Assembly (NCBI GenBank): GCA_964342385.1
Contig: CAYFGP010000009.1
Span: 25,175-89,174 of the forward strand
Reading direction: 5' to 3'
Length of the DNA stretch: 64,000 nt
DNA from: Oceanospirillum sp964342385
GTDB lineage: Bacteria; Pseudomonadota; Gammaproteobacteria; Pseudomonadales; Halomonadaceae
Shown piece after piece: positions 1-8,066 of the stretch; position 1 is the stretch's first letter, and the number at the start of each line of letters is the position of its first letter. A program made the translations under genes and the position numbers. Below the pieces are notes generated by a model that made no database searches, had not been told where the DNA came from, and was given only the letters and a program-made list of their open reading frames with translations.

Positions 1-378
1 GAACCTTCCAGACCATCCACGATTCTGATAGTGGAGGACAATCCGGTAAACGCTAAACTGGCAGAAGCTATGATCAAACGCTTGGGCTACCAATCAGAAC
101 TGGCTCAACACGGAGGCATTGCCCTGGAAAAGTGCTCTCAACACTCCTTTCAGCTGATTCTGATGGACTGTCAAATGCCAGTGATGGATGGTATCACTTG
201 CACCGAGAAGCTAAGAGAGCGACCTGGCCCAAATCAGAATACTCCCATACTAGCTCTCACAGCCAATGTTCAGGAACAAGATAAACAGCTGTGCTTTGAC
301 GCAGGTATGCAGTCTTTCCTGGCAAAACCCGTGGACTATAAGATCCTTAAACAGGAAATTGAGCACTGGATCACATAA
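1..378 (+). CDS. C-terminal receiver (REC) domain of a hybrid sensor kinase or response regulator, 5' partial
   Basis: The frame is open from base 1, so the start lies outside the window. The visible residues begin PSTILIVEDNPVNAKLAEAM, the usual beta1 and acidic pocket of a receiver domain. The phosphoacceptor Asp is in LILMDCQMPVMDG, the switch Thr in ILALTAN and the conserved Lys in FLAKPVD. The EDNPVNAKLA form is typical of receiver domains at the C-terminus of BarA/ArcB-like hybrid histidine kinases, and the protein ends directly after the domain. A hybrid kinase is therefore more likely than a stand-alone regulator, but this cannot be settled here. The family relays phosphate from a kinase domain to an HPt protein or output partner. 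A gap of about 100 nt separates it from msrA on the same strand. Confidence 0.85.
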   Translation, partial: EPSRPSTILIVEDNPVNAKLAEAMIKRLGYQSELAQHGGIALEKCSQHSFQLILMDCQMPVMDGITCTEKLRERPGPNQNTPILALTANVQEQDKQLCFDAGMQSFLAKPVDYKILKQEIEHWIT

Positions 379-476
379 AAGCAAACAATTAACTGAAACC
401 ACAACCCCGCCTGCAACGTAATTATCTATAACTCAGTATTTAACGAACTGTTGAGAAACGGTTGCAGGAGATAGTT

Positions 477-1094
477 ATGTTAAAACAAATTAAACAGGGT
501 ATTGTTTTCGGTGTACTGGCTACGGGGAGCCTAGCTCTATTACCTGCTGCTTCAGCCCAGGCAGAAACAGCTGTAGCCACCTTTGCTGGCGGCTGTTTCT
601 GGTGTATGGAACCACCATTTGACAAGCTGGATGGTGTGATCTCAACCACCTCGGGCTATATTGGCGGCCATAAAGATAACCCCAACTACAAAGAAGTCTC
701 TGCAGGTATTACCGGACATACGGAAGCAGTACAGATTGTTTACGATCCAGATAAAGTGAACTATCAAACCCTACTGGATGTGTTCTGGGTCAATATTGAT
801 CCCTTTGCGGTTAACCGCCAATTCTGCGATAGCGGCAGCCAGTATCGTTCCGGCATCTTTACTCACAACGCAGAGCAACTAAAACTGGCGAAAGCCAGTA
901 AACAGCAAGTCGGGCAAGAGTTGGAACAAAAGATAGTAACTGAGATCACCCCTGCAACTAAGTTTTATCCTGCTGAGAGCTACCATCAGGATTATTATCT
1001 AAACAATCCTATTCGTTACACCTTCTATCGCCATAACTGTGGCCGTGATAAACGCCTGAAACAGGTATGGGGCGATAAATACAGTAAAGTCTAA
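477..1094 (+). CDS. msrA: peptide-methionine (S)-S-oxide reductase MsrA, exported
   Basis: Reduces the S-epimer of methionine sulfoxide in proteins. The catalytic Cys lies in the family signature GGCFWCMEPPFD, followed by GYIGG and the substrate-pocket region with GHTEAVQI; more Cys occur in FCDSGSQYRSGIF and HNCGRDKR near the C-terminus and could act in resolving the sulfenic acid. I chose the ATG at 477 because GCAGGAG lies 6 nt upstream of it; an in-frame TTG at 462 would place that SD inside the gene. The first ~27 residues (MLKQIKQGIVFGVLATG, then LALLPAASA) are a Sec signal peptide with probable cleavage after ASA, so the enzyme should act in the periplasm, unlike the usual cytosolic MsrA. 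No msrB is adjacent. The next gene, a sulfide oxidoreductase, suggests a loose redox/sulfur neighbourhood. Confidence 0.93.
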   Translation: MLKQIKQGIVFGVLATGSLALLPAASAQAETAVATFAGGCFWCMEPPFDKLDGVISTTSGYIGGHKDNPNYKEVSAGITGHTEAVQIVYDPDKVNYQTLLDVFWVNIDPFAVNRQFCDSGSQYRSGIFTHNAEQLKLAKASKQQVGQELEQKIVTEITPATKFYPAESYHQDYYLNNPIRYTFYRHNCGRDKRLKQVWGDKYSKV

Positions 1095-1171
1095 TTTTAT
1101 CTTTACTTATATAAGATATCACTTATAAGATAGATCGCAGGCTAGGCAAAATAAAAACAAGGAGGCCTGCG

Positions 1172-2446
1172 ATGGCTCATATAGTAATTCTGGGCGCCGG
1201 TACCGGCGGCATGGCAGCGGCTTATGAGATGCGTCATAAGCTGGGTAAAGAACATCAAATCACAGTGATCAATGAGCGGGATTATTTTCAGTTTGTCCCC
1301 TCCAACCCCTGGGTTGCCGTCGGTTGGCGTGAAGCAGAAGAGATCAGCTTCGCCATCGAACCTCACCTAAAAAAGCACAATATCGATTTTATTGCCCAAC
1401 GGGTTGACCGTATCGATGCCGATCAGAAAACCTTACTGCTGGATAACCAACAGGAGGTTTCATACGATCAACTGCTGATTATGACCGGTCCTAAACTGGC
1501 CTTTGATGAAGTACCGGGGGCAGGCCCCGATGGGGGTCACACCCAGTCCGTTTGCTCTCTCCCCCACGCACTGACCTCCTACAAAAACTTTGAAGCACTA
1601 TGCGAAGACCCAGGCCCTGTGGTGGTCGGTGCTATGGCTGGTGCCAGCTGTTTTGGTCCCGCTTACGAATACGCTTTTATCATCAACAAAGAGCTGCAGA
1701 ATCGAAAAATCCGCGATCAAGTCCCCATGACCTTTGTCACCAGCGAGCCTTATATCGGTCATCTGGGCCTGGGCGGTGTCGGTGATTCAAAATCCATGCT
1801 GGAATCTGATCTGCGTAACCATCACATCAAATGGATCTGTAACGCCAAGGTTAGCCGGGTAGAAGCGGATACCATGTATGTGGATGAACACAACGAAGAC
1901 GGTGAAGTGATCAAACAGCACGAACTGCCGTTTAAGCACTCTATGATGCTGCCCGCCTTTAAAGGTGTCGATTCTGTTGCTCAAGTACCAGAACTGTGCA
2001 ATCCAAGAGGCTTTGTCATTGTCGATAAACACCAGCGCAACCCAAGCTATCCTGAGATCTGGTCTGCTGGTGTTTGCATTGCTATTCCACCGACTGAAGC
2101 AACGCCAGTGCCTACCGGCGTACCCAAAACCGGTTATATGATCGAATCCATGGTGACTGCTATTGTAGAAAATGTGGATGCCGTACTAAAAGGCGAAGAA
2201 CCTCACGCACTGGCAACCTGGAATGCGATCTGCTTGGCAGATATGGGTGATACCGGAGCAGCCTTTGTGGCAATTCCCCAGATCCCACCACGCAATGTCA
2301 GCTGGTTTAAAAAGGGTAAATGGGTGCACTTGGCGAAGGTTGCCTTTGAAAAATATTTTATTCGCAAGATGAAGACCGGCAATCCTGAACCTTTCTATGA
2401 GCGCCAGATTCTAAAAATGATCGGTGTGGAACGTCTAAAGGATTGA
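1172..2446 (+). CDS. sqr: sulfide:quinone oxidoreductase
   Basis: A 424-residue FAD flavoprotein of the disulfide-oxidoreductase superfamily, predicted to oxidise sulfide and pass electrons to membrane quinone. The N-terminal dinucleotide-binding motif is HIVILGAGTGGMAAAYEM. Three cysteines stand at residues 128 (SVCSLPHA), 160 (GASCFGPAYE) and 354 (ICLADMGD); this spacing closely matches the three catalytic Cys of characterised SQRs (128/160/356 in Acidithiobacillus, from memory), which argues against a plain NADH dehydrogenase. The C-terminal half has TGVPKTGYMIESM, the usual quinone/FAD-side motif, and a basic amphipathic tail (KKGKWVHLAKVAFEKYFIRK) suited to membrane attachment. AAGGAGG sits about 7 nt before the ATG, an unusually strong SD. 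A strong rho-independent terminator follows about 200 nt downstream. Confidence 0.92.
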   Translation: MAHIVILGAGTGGMAAAYEMRHKLGKEHQITVINERDYFQFVPSNPWVAVGWREAEEISFAIEPHLKKHNIDFIAQRVDRIDADQKTLLLDNQQEVSYDQLLIMTGPKLAFDEVPGAGPDGGHTQSVCSLPHALTSYKNFEALCEDPGPVVVGAMAGASCFGPAYEYAFIINKELQNRKIRDQVPMTFVTSEPYIGHLGLGGVGDSKSMLESDLRNHHIKWICNAKVSRVEADTMYVDEHNEDGEVIKQHELPFKHSMMLPAFKGVDSVAQVPELCNPRGFVIVDKHQRNPSYPEIWSAGVCIAIPPTEATPVPTGVPKTGYMIESMVTAIVENVDAVLKGEEPHALATWNAICLADMGDTGAAFVAIPQIPPRNVSWFKKGKWVHLAKVAFEKYFIRKMKTGNPEPFYERQILKMIGVERLKD

Positions 2447-2643
2447 TAGTAGGTATTCTCACACGCAAAAAATGGATACATCAGGAGACCGACAAGGATG
2501 TCATCTTCAATTAAATAACTGAACAGATGTAACCAACCAGAACAAATACTCGCACCAGAGAGCAATATCTGGTCAGAGACTGAGACTCTAAGCAAATTAA
2601 TTCATTTACTATCTACTGAACCCAGTCACCCTTAAACTGGTTT

Positions 2644-2690
2644 GAGCGCAACCTATTCCCTGCCATTTGGAATGCTTGCGCTCTTTTTTA
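2644..2690 (+). terminator. rho-independent terminator downstream of sqr
   Basis: The arms GAGCGCAA (2644-2651) and TTGCGCTC (2676-2683) pair perfectly, an inner ATTCC/GGAAT stem extends the hairpin, and a run of T follows directly. The T-run is on the + strand only, so it serves sqr and not the facing copper operon. Confidence 0.85.
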
Positions 2691-2749
2691 TGCTGTTTTT
2701 TTGATGACTTTTCTGTTTTCGATATCCAGCTTATTACTGGCTCTAATCA

Positions 2750-2830
2750 TTACTGGGGACGTTTAACCCAGAACCACCAGATAATCAGCCCAATTAGAAT
2801 CAAACCCGCTACATTAAGCAAGAATCCCAT
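2750..2830 (-). CDS. 26-residue membrane peptide translationally linked to copA
   Basis: A small ORF read as MGFLLNVAGLILIG, then LIIWWFWVKRPQ and stop. The ATG begins 2 nt after the copA stop codon, and a GAGG in the last copA codons provides an SD about 8 nt upstream, so translation is very likely coupled to copA. It is one hydrophobic transmembrane helix with a WWFW aromatic cluster and a basic C-terminal KRP, as in small single-pass membrane proteins. From memory, similar LIxWWFW segments form the N-terminal anchors of short cupredoxin-domain proteins found next to copA genes. No cupredoxin domain follows here in any frame before the intergenic region. It may be a stand-alone CopA accessory peptide or a remnant anchor. 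The coupling and composition support a real gene; the function is unknown. Confidence 0.6.
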   Translation of the reverse strand: MGFLLNVAGLILIGLIIWWFWVKRPQ

Positions 2831-2832
2831 CG

Positions 2833-5118
2833 CTACGCTGCCTCCTGCCTTACAGACACTTTAGATTGTCCCGTACCCTGAGAGTCAGAGTCTAAACGTT
2901 TTAATCTCAAACGATTGGCATTGCTCACCACTGTAACTGATGACAAAGCCATCGCAGCCCCAGCAAAAGCCGGATTCAATAACCATCCGGTTAGCGGAAA
3001 GAGCACCCCAGCTGCCAGCGGAATACCAATACTGTTATAGATAAAGGCACCCAGCAGGTTTTGTTTGATATTACGTACAGTCAGGCGAGACACCTGCATC
3101 GCATCCGCAATCCCATGCAGAGAGCCGCCCATAAGAGTCAGGTCAGCACTTTCAATGGCAATATCCGTGCCCGTACCAATCGCAATCCCCACATCCGCTT
3201 GCGCCAGCGCCGGGGCATCATTGATGCCGTCGCCGACCATGGCCACCTGCTGCCCTCCAGACTGGAGCTGTCTGATGGCATCGGCTTTACCATCTGGCAA
3301 CACCTCAGCAATCACGTCATCAATACCGACCTTTTGCGCGACCACCTGAGCCGTTGAGCGATTATCCCCGGTCAGCATCACTACTTTGACACCCTGTGCT
3401 TTTAACCGGGCAATAGCAGAGACAGAATCCTCTTTAATAGGATCAGAGATTCCAAGCACCGCAACCAATTGTTTGTTTACTGCCAACATCACAGGAGTAC
3501 AGGCTTGAGCCGCCAGTTGTGCCATAACCTCAGCACCCTGGGTACAGTCCACCTGATTAGCGGTCATCAATGCCTGATTACCCAGTAGTAAGTGGTCATT
3601 ACCTAACACACCTTGAATACCTAAACCCGGCTTCGGCTGCACTTTCTCTGCAGCTACGGGCTTTAACTCACAAGCTGCTGCCTTGGCAAGAATGGCTTGC
3701 CCCAAAGGATGCTCAGAAGCCAATTCCAGAGCACTGGCCCATAAGAGTACATCAGACTCGGAGTGATCACTTAAACACACGATATCTGTCAGTTCTGGCT
3801 TACCCTGAGTCACAGTACCAGTTTTATCCAACACCACCACATCCAACTCCGAAGTCTGCTGTAAGGCATCGCCGCGACGCAGTAAGATACCTCGTTCTGC
3901 GGCCTTACCCACACCGACCATAATGGACATGGGTGTCGCCAATCCCAAAGCACAAGGGCAAGCGATCACCAGCACTGTCATAGTAGTCACTAACATATAA
4001 GCCGATACCGGCTCAGGACCAAAGTTATACCAAGCCAATGCAGTTAGGACTGCTATTACCAATACCACAGGCACAAACACTGCAGCGATCTTATCCGCCA
4101 AGCGCCCCAAGGCAGGCTTAGCATTTTGTGCCTGGCGAACCTGATCAATAATCTTTGCCAGTGCCGTATCCTGACCCACACGCAGGGTTTTAATCTTGAT
4201 ACTACCGCTTTGGTTCATAGTACCTGCGGTGACTTCATCGCCTTTTTTCTTAGCAATGGGTAACGGCTCACCGGTGAGCATGGACTCATCTACCAGGGTT
4301 TCGCCATTCATCACCTTACCATCCACAGGAATTCGCTCACCCGGACGCACACGAATCATATCCCGCTTCTGGATTGATTCGATGCGCATATCCACCTCTT
4401 CACCATCTTCTCGACGGATCAAACGTGCGGTAGTCGCTTGCAGATTGAGCAATTTACGAATCGCCTGCGAGGCCTGCCCTCTGGCACGGCTCTCTAATGC
4501 CTGCCCTAGATTCACCAGACCGATAATAAATACAGCAGCTTCAAAATAGACATGGCGGGCTTGTTCAGGTACCAGCTCCGGCCAGACCGAGATCAACATG
4601 GAATAGAACCAGGCAGTACCCGTGCCCAAGGCAATCAGGGTATCCATATTGGCGTAGTGGCGTTTGAACGCCAGCCAAGCACCTTGATAAAAATGACCAC
4701 CGGAGTAAACCATCACCCCCAAAGTCAATAAACCAGTCACCAGCCAAAATATCTGCCCGCCGACACTATTTAAGTGCGGCATCACAGGCATAAACATCAG
4801 CAACATCAAGGGCACGCCCAGCGCTAAAGCCACTGCAGTTTTTTTCAGCTGCTGATAGTAATGCTGCTTTTCTTCATCCTGCCGCTGTGCCTCGCCATAC
4901 TCATCATTCAGCACAGTGGCACCAAAGCCAGCGTTTTCAATCGCCTGAATCACCTGCTCGGGAGGTAAGGAAGTACTGACCTGCGCAGAACGATCCGGTA
5001 GATTCACCTCAGCCTGTTCAACTTGCTCTAACTGATCCAGAGCAGTCTGTACCTGCTGTACACAACTGGCACAGTGCATGCCCCGTAAGGCCAGACGAAA
5101 TTCCTGAGTCTGCGACAT
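2833..5118 (-). CDS. copA: Cu(+)-exporting P-type ATPase CopA
   Basis: A 761-residue P1B-type ATPase that exports cytosolic Cu(I) across the inner membrane. It has a single N-terminal heavy-metal-associated domain with the CxxC pair at C16/C19 (GMHCASCV), a block of membrane helices, the actuator TGEPLP, the intramembrane metal site in VIACPCALGLATP, the phosphorylation site DKTGTVTQG and the hinge GDGINDAPALAQADVGIAIG. The paired CPC in helix 6 and the lack of a His-rich N-terminus favour Cu(I) over Zn/Cd. GGGAG lies 5 nt before the ATG. It is downstream of a CopZ-like chaperone gene on the same strand (gap ~140 nt) and directly upstream of a 26-residue membrane ORF. A MerR-family operator-promoter upstream of the chaperone probably drives the whole unit. 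Confidence 0.95.
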   Translation of the reverse strand: MSQTQEFRLALRGMHCASCVQQVQTALDQLEQVEQAEVNLPDRSAQVSTSLPPEQVIQAIENAGFGATVLNDEYGEAQRQDEEKQHYYQQLKKTAVALALGVPLMLLMFMPVMPHLNSVGGQIFWLVTGLLTLGVMVYSGGHFYQGAWLAFKRHYANMDTLIALGTGTAWFYSMLISVWPELVPEQARHVYFEAAVFIIGLVNLGQALESRARGQASQAIRKLLNLQATTARLIRREDGEEVDMRIESIQKRDMIRVRPGERIPVDGKVMNGETLVDESMLTGEPLPIAKKKGDEVTAGTMNQSGSIKIKTLRVGQDTALAKIIDQVRQAQNAKPALGRLADKIAAVFVPVVLVIAVLTALAWYNFGPEPVSAYMLVTTMTVLVIACPCALGLATPMSIMVGVGKAAERGILLRRGDALQQTSELDVVVLDKTGTVTQGKPELTDIVCLSDHSESDVLLWASALELASEHPLGQAILAKAAACELKPVAAEKVQPKPGLGIQGVLGNDHLLLGNQALMTANQVDCTQGAEVMAQLAAQACTPVMLAVNKQLVAVLGISDPIKEDSVSAIARLKAQGVKVVMLTGDNRSTAQVVAQKVGIDDVIAEVLPDGKADAIRQLQSGGQQVAMVGDGINDAPALAQADVGIAIGTGTDIAIESADLTLMGGSLHGIADAMQVSRLTVRNIKQNLLGAFIYNSIGIPLAAGVLFPLTGWLLNPAFAGAAMALSSVTVVSNANRLRLKRLDSDSQGTGQSKVSVRQEAA

Positions 5119-5261
5119 AACATCTCCCGCGTGAGTTTGATTGCAAAGTTGGTGGCAAGGTTGAGGTAATAACTATTGGCAAGAATAGGGAACAAGAATA
5201 AAGGTAAGGCAGGCTTTGCCAGCACTTGCCTTACCTAAGCTTGCGCTGTAAATAAAGGCGC

Positions 5262-5465
5262 TTACTTCTTCTCTTCAGCATCAAAACCTGCTTCTTCAAC
5301 CGCATCAATCAGTACCTGGGCATCGACATCGCCAGTGACAATCGCTTCATATAGGGTCACATCAGCTTGCTCAACACCGTCCACCATAATCAGCGCCTCT
5401 GTCACAGAGTTCACACAACCATTACACGACAGGCCTTCCAGAGTCAGCACAATCTCTTTGCTCAT
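5262..5465 (-). CDS. copZ: CopZ-like copper chaperone / heavy-metal-associated domain protein
   Basis: A 67-residue protein consisting of one HMA ferredoxin-like domain. The metal-binding pair is C14/C17 in GLSCNGCVNSV, and the C-terminal strand ends AVEEAGFDAEEKK. Such proteins carry Cu(I) to CopA's N-terminal domain or cytosolic sites. The SCNGC site has Leu-Ser instead of the more common Met-X before the first Cys, and the protein is quite acidic for a CopZ. It is transcribed leftward ahead of copA and sits ~90 nt downstream of a MerR-family promoter, which fits metal-induced co-expression. I did not find the regulator gene (cueR-like) in the window. Confidence 0.88.
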   Translation of the reverse strand: MSKEIVLTLEGLSCNGCVNSVTEALIMVDGVEQADVTLYEAIVTGDVDAQVLIDAVEEAGFDAEEKK

Positions 5466-5551
5466 TTACTTCACCACATTGTTTAAAATAAGTTTGATAA
5501 AACAGGCGCTTATTCACAATCGCCATTATTTAAGCTATTGCTGTTGCAACT

Positions 5552-5583
5552 AGTCTAAACCCTGGAGTGTACTCCAGGGTCAA
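5552..5583 (-). promoter_or_regulatory. MerR-family metal-responsive operator-promoter for copZ-copA
   Basis: Read leftward, TTGACC (-35, 5578-5583) and TTAGAC/TAGACT (-10, 5552-5558) are separated by 19-20 nt, the over-long spacer diagnostic of MerR-family activation. The spacer is filled by a perfect inverted repeat with arms ACCCTGGAGT and ACTCCAGGGT around a 2-nt centre (5559-5580). The -35/-10 pair resembles E. coli copA (CueR), while the 10-2-10 operator geometry resembles zntA (ZntR), from memory. Placement before copZ-copA suggests a CueR-type regulator. Confidence 0.82.
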
Positions 5584-5620
5584 GCCTCTTTAACAGGTCG
5601 ATGGGATTATAAAATATTGA

Positions 5621-6097
5621 TCAGTGTTTTGGGCGATTCCAGGCTTGATAGATCGGCTCAGGCCAATGGGACTGGAACCAAGCAATCACCGCATCTATTT
5701 CCTGATCCGACAGTTTCTCTCCCCAGGCAGGCATATCACTGGGGATATCAGGACCACGACCATACTTAATCACCTGTCGCAGCTGATCCAAAGGATGATG
5801 CCAGGTATGGCCCGAACCATTTAACGGCGGTGGCAGGTAACGCCCATCTGCCGTGGGTTGACGCCAATCAGGATTTCCCTGGCCAAAACCGCCGTGGCAT
5901 TGAGCGCAATTCTGCTGAAAGACACCTTTACCCTGCTCGACCATAGCAGCGCTATACCAACGCCCCGTATCAGACGACTTAATAGCAGCATTAGCTTCAC
6001 TGGACTGTTTGTATTGCTCATCAGTCGACGAATTATCACTGCAAGCCGTTATCAGACCGACAACTAACAGAAGAGAGAAGATGACACGTATTTTCAT
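5621..6097 (-). CDS. lipoprotein class I cytochrome c
   Basis: A 158-residue c-type cytochrome anchored as a lipoprotein. I take the ATG at 6097 because it starts a signal sequence MKIRVIFSLLLVVG ending in lipobox LITAC with the lipidated Cys at residue 19; the longer ORF start at 6136 would bury this signal. The heme motif is CAQCH (C64, C67, H68), and the probable axial Met is in SDMPAWGEKL. The C-terminal part (LSDQEIDAVIAWFQSHWPEP) is the usual helix of small monoheme cytochromes. The linker after Cys19 is Ser/Asp/Glu-rich. It probably carries electrons at the periplasmic face of the membrane, but the partner cannot be named. It ends just upstream of the copper promoter and is transcribed in the same direction, so read-through into copZ is possible. 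Confidence 0.88.
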   Translation of the reverse strand: MKIRVIFSLLLVVGLITACSDNSSTDEQYKQSSEANAAIKSSDTGRWYSAAMVEQGKGVFQQNCAQCHGGFGQGNPDWRQPTADGRYLPPPLNGSGHTWHHPLDQLRQVIKYGRGPDIPSDMPAWGEKLSDQEIDAVIAWFQSHWPEPIYQAWNRPKH

Positions 6098-6276
6098 TAA
6101 TTCAATTCCAAAAACTCTTTGCACACACCTACTCAACCCATACCAGCGACATCCAATCGAATAATCGACGTAATATCAACTGACACGCATCGGGTAACTT
6201 GTTTTATCTATAAGGAAAAGAGCGGCCTCAACCAACCGTGAATCGTTAGCATCTAAGACCACATCTTGAAATGAAT

Positions 6277-6795
6277 CTAATGACGCCAGCAACAGAACAA
6301 ACTCTGACGATTAATAATCTGAGAAATTGAAAATCTGATAGGGAAACAGCAAGCGGCTAACCTGCGCAAGCATAGGCAGAATATGATCAGCAAACACAAA
6401 GAAGTAATTTCAAACGGCAGACCCGTTAAACTATCCTGCTCACAACAACTCATTTCAGGCCAATCACCAGCAGTTGATTCAATATGCATAATCCCATAGT
6501 TCCACCCATTTACTATATTATCCTGATGCCAATTATGTGAAACCATCACCTGGGACTGGGACTGGGACTGGTTATAGGATGAGACCTGGCCAAGACCGAC
6601 ACTGTTATATGGCTCCTGTATTACCCCCTTAACACAGTGCAATACAAGTAGCAGTATCAAGCTAATGGGTAGCAACTTAGACAAGAGCACGGACAAGCAA
6701 GGCCTCAACATGTCGACTAAATATGAAGACCGTTGTGCAATCAAATGATTCAGCCTGGTGTATCGAAGCAGAGAATGAGACAAATGTACTACCAT
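6277..6795 (-). CDS. uncertain hypothetical membrane protein
   Basis: An open frame of about 172 codons. It has two hydrophobic segments, one near LLPISLILLLVLHCV and one near SLCLLIIFCLCLRRL, and a polar middle region with a Ser-Gln repeat (QSQSQSQ) encoded by three tandem TGGGAC-type hexamers around 6549-6570 on the + strand. There is a CC pair in PEMSCCEQ and more Cys near the C-terminus. I recognise no family. No convincing SD precedes the ATG at 6795 or the internal ATG at 6711, which would begin MLRPCLSVLLSKLLPIS and give a cleaner signal/TM start. The ORF fills an otherwise empty ~890-nt gap between a leftward cytochrome gene and rightward ygfZ, which is the main argument for a gene. 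It may also be a chance frame. Confidence 0.33.
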   Translation of the reverse strand: MVVHLSHSLLRYTRLNHLIAQRSSYLVDMLRPCLSVLLSKLLPISLILLLVLHCVKGVIQEPYNSVGLGQVSSYNQSQSQSQVMVSHNWHQDNIVNGWNYGIMHIESTAGDWPEMSCCEQDSLTGLPFEITSLCLLIIFCLCLRRLAACCFPIRFSISQIINRQSLFCCWRH

Positions 6796-6944
6796 CAAAA
6801 ATAGGAATGCTGGACTCTATCTGCCCATTAAATACGTATAAAAAACGACACAGCACTTGAAATCCGGGTCATTTGAAACCAACTCTCTATCTGAGTTCCA
6901 ATATCAGATCTAAATAAGATTTACTGCGCACTAAAATAACATAG

Positions 6945-6967
6945 ATCTGATCAACTTCTGATCAGAT
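6945..6967. repeat. 9-bp perfect inverted repeat in the ygfZ promoter region
   Basis: The arms ATCTGATCA and TGATCAGAT are separated by ACTTC and end 24 nt before the ygfZ ATG. A transcription-factor operator or leader hairpin are both possible. A related CTTCTGATC sequence recurs in the hairpin before the kinase gene at 8014-8063. Confidence 0.6.
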
Positions 6968-6990
6968 AAGATTATACGAGTCAGACTGCC

Positions 6991-7941
6991 ATGCAAAATA
7001 CCACCGCTACAGAAACAAACGTCCAAGCAACGGATACCAACGATCAGCCCTCACAGGACACACAAACGACCTGTGTTATCGCACTGGATTCTCTGGGCGT
7101 TATTCGTATCGAAGGTGATAACGCGGCAAAACTGTTGCACGGTCAGGCCACCAATCATATTGAAAATATGCAAGCCGGTGATATTAAAGCCGCAGCACTG
7201 TGCTCACCTAAGGGCCGTATTTACGCCACCTTTTATGCGTTGCACCAAGGCGATCACTTTAAGCTGATTCTCCCCTGCTCAACCATTGAACACACCTTAA
7301 CCACTCTGGGGAAATTTGCTCCGCTATATCGCTGCCAGTTAAGCGATGCCTCAGAGGAATATCAAGTGCTAGGCCTCACTGCAGATGCCACTGAGCTTGA
7401 TAACCCAGAGCTCAGTCCAGCATCTATTCCAGAAGAAGGTAGAAGCTTACTCTTGCTGTCAAAAGAGCAGGCAACAACCACATTAGAAGTCCTTTCTGAG
7501 CAATTTACTCTAGAAAACGAGAACTACTGGAACCTGCTCAGTATTCGCCTGGCACGGGTATTCATCGAGCAAGATCAGAGTGATCAATTTATCCCTCAGA
7601 TGCTGAACTACCAAGCCACCGGCATGATTAGCTTTAAAAAAGGCTGTTACACCGGTCAGGAAATTATCGCCCGCGCGCAATACCGTGGTGGTGTTAAAAA
7701 GCGTATTCAGCACTTTATTCTGCCTCAAAACACTGAAGCGCAACCAGGCAGTACGGTTGTCAGTTCGGAAGGTGATGCTGGAGAAGTGTTGCTGACCAGC
7801 TACAACTCACAGGGTAATCAGGAGTGTCTGGCTGTAGTGAAAGACAATGCATTGGAACAGGCACTATATCTAAATGAAATAGATGGCCCGCAACTCCAAC
7901 TTCTGCCTCTGCCTTATGATTTGGAAAAGCGTGATATCTAA
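6991..7941 (+). CDS. ygfZ: YgfZ, folate-binding GcvT-like iron-sulfur maintenance protein
   Basis: A 316-residue member of the YgfZ/CAF17 family. The family signature KGCYTGQEIIARAQYRGGVKK is present, with the essential Cys in GCYTGQE. The N-terminal part (LHGQATNHIENM, CSPKGRIYATFYAL) matches the GcvT-like folate-binding fold. The protein uses tetrahydrofolate to help some Fe-S enzymes, such as the tRNA methylthiotransferase MiaB, keep their clusters, and acts in the cytosol. The N-terminus carries a ~22-residue Thr/Gln/Asp-rich extension (NTTATETNVQATDTNDQPSQ) before the folded part, so an internal start is possible, although none of the nearby codons has a better context. An inverted repeat lies just upstream. 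The next gene is a kinase on the same strand. Confidence 0.92.
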   Translation: MQNTTATETNVQATDTNDQPSQDTQTTCVIALDSLGVIRIEGDNAAKLLHGQATNHIENMQAGDIKAAALCSPKGRIYATFYALHQGDHFKLILPCSTIEHTLTTLGKFAPLYRCQLSDASEEYQVLGLTADATELDNPELSPASIPEEGRSLLLLSKEQATTTLEVLSEQFTLENENYWNLLSIRLARVFIEQDQSDQFIPQMLNYQATGMISFKKGCYTGQEIIARAQYRGGVKKRIQHFILPQNTEAQPGSTVVSSEGDAGEVLLTSYNSQGNQECLAVVKDNALEQALYLNEIDGPQLQLLPLPYDLEKRDI

Positions 7942-8013
7942 AACTGTTTTTTCTAAAGCAGCTATTATCCGTAGACACATAACCTCTACAGATAAACCCC
8001 AACGCTAGTGCAA

Positions 8014-8063
8014 CAGCCTCTTCTGATCTAAGATAAAGCTATCCCTTCAGATCAGAGAGGCTG
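8014..8063 (+). promoter_or_regulatory. long leader hairpin that pairs the kinase gene's Shine-Dalgarno sequence
   Basis: The left arm 8014-8029 (CAGCCTCTTCTGATCT) and right arm 8049-8063 (AGATCAGAGAGGCTG) pair over 15 bp with one bulged base. The loop is ~19 nt. The AGAGAGG ribosome binding site at 8054-8060, 6 nt from the ATG at 8067, lies wholly inside the right arm, so a folded leader would hide it. No T-run follows, so it is not a normal terminator for ygfZ. Confidence 0.6.
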
Positions 8064-8066
8064 CCT

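Noticed and set aside
6540..6580. Short tandem repeats as a CRISPR or VNTR array
   Set aside because: Only three hexamer copies without spacers; no CRISPR repeats anywhere in the window.
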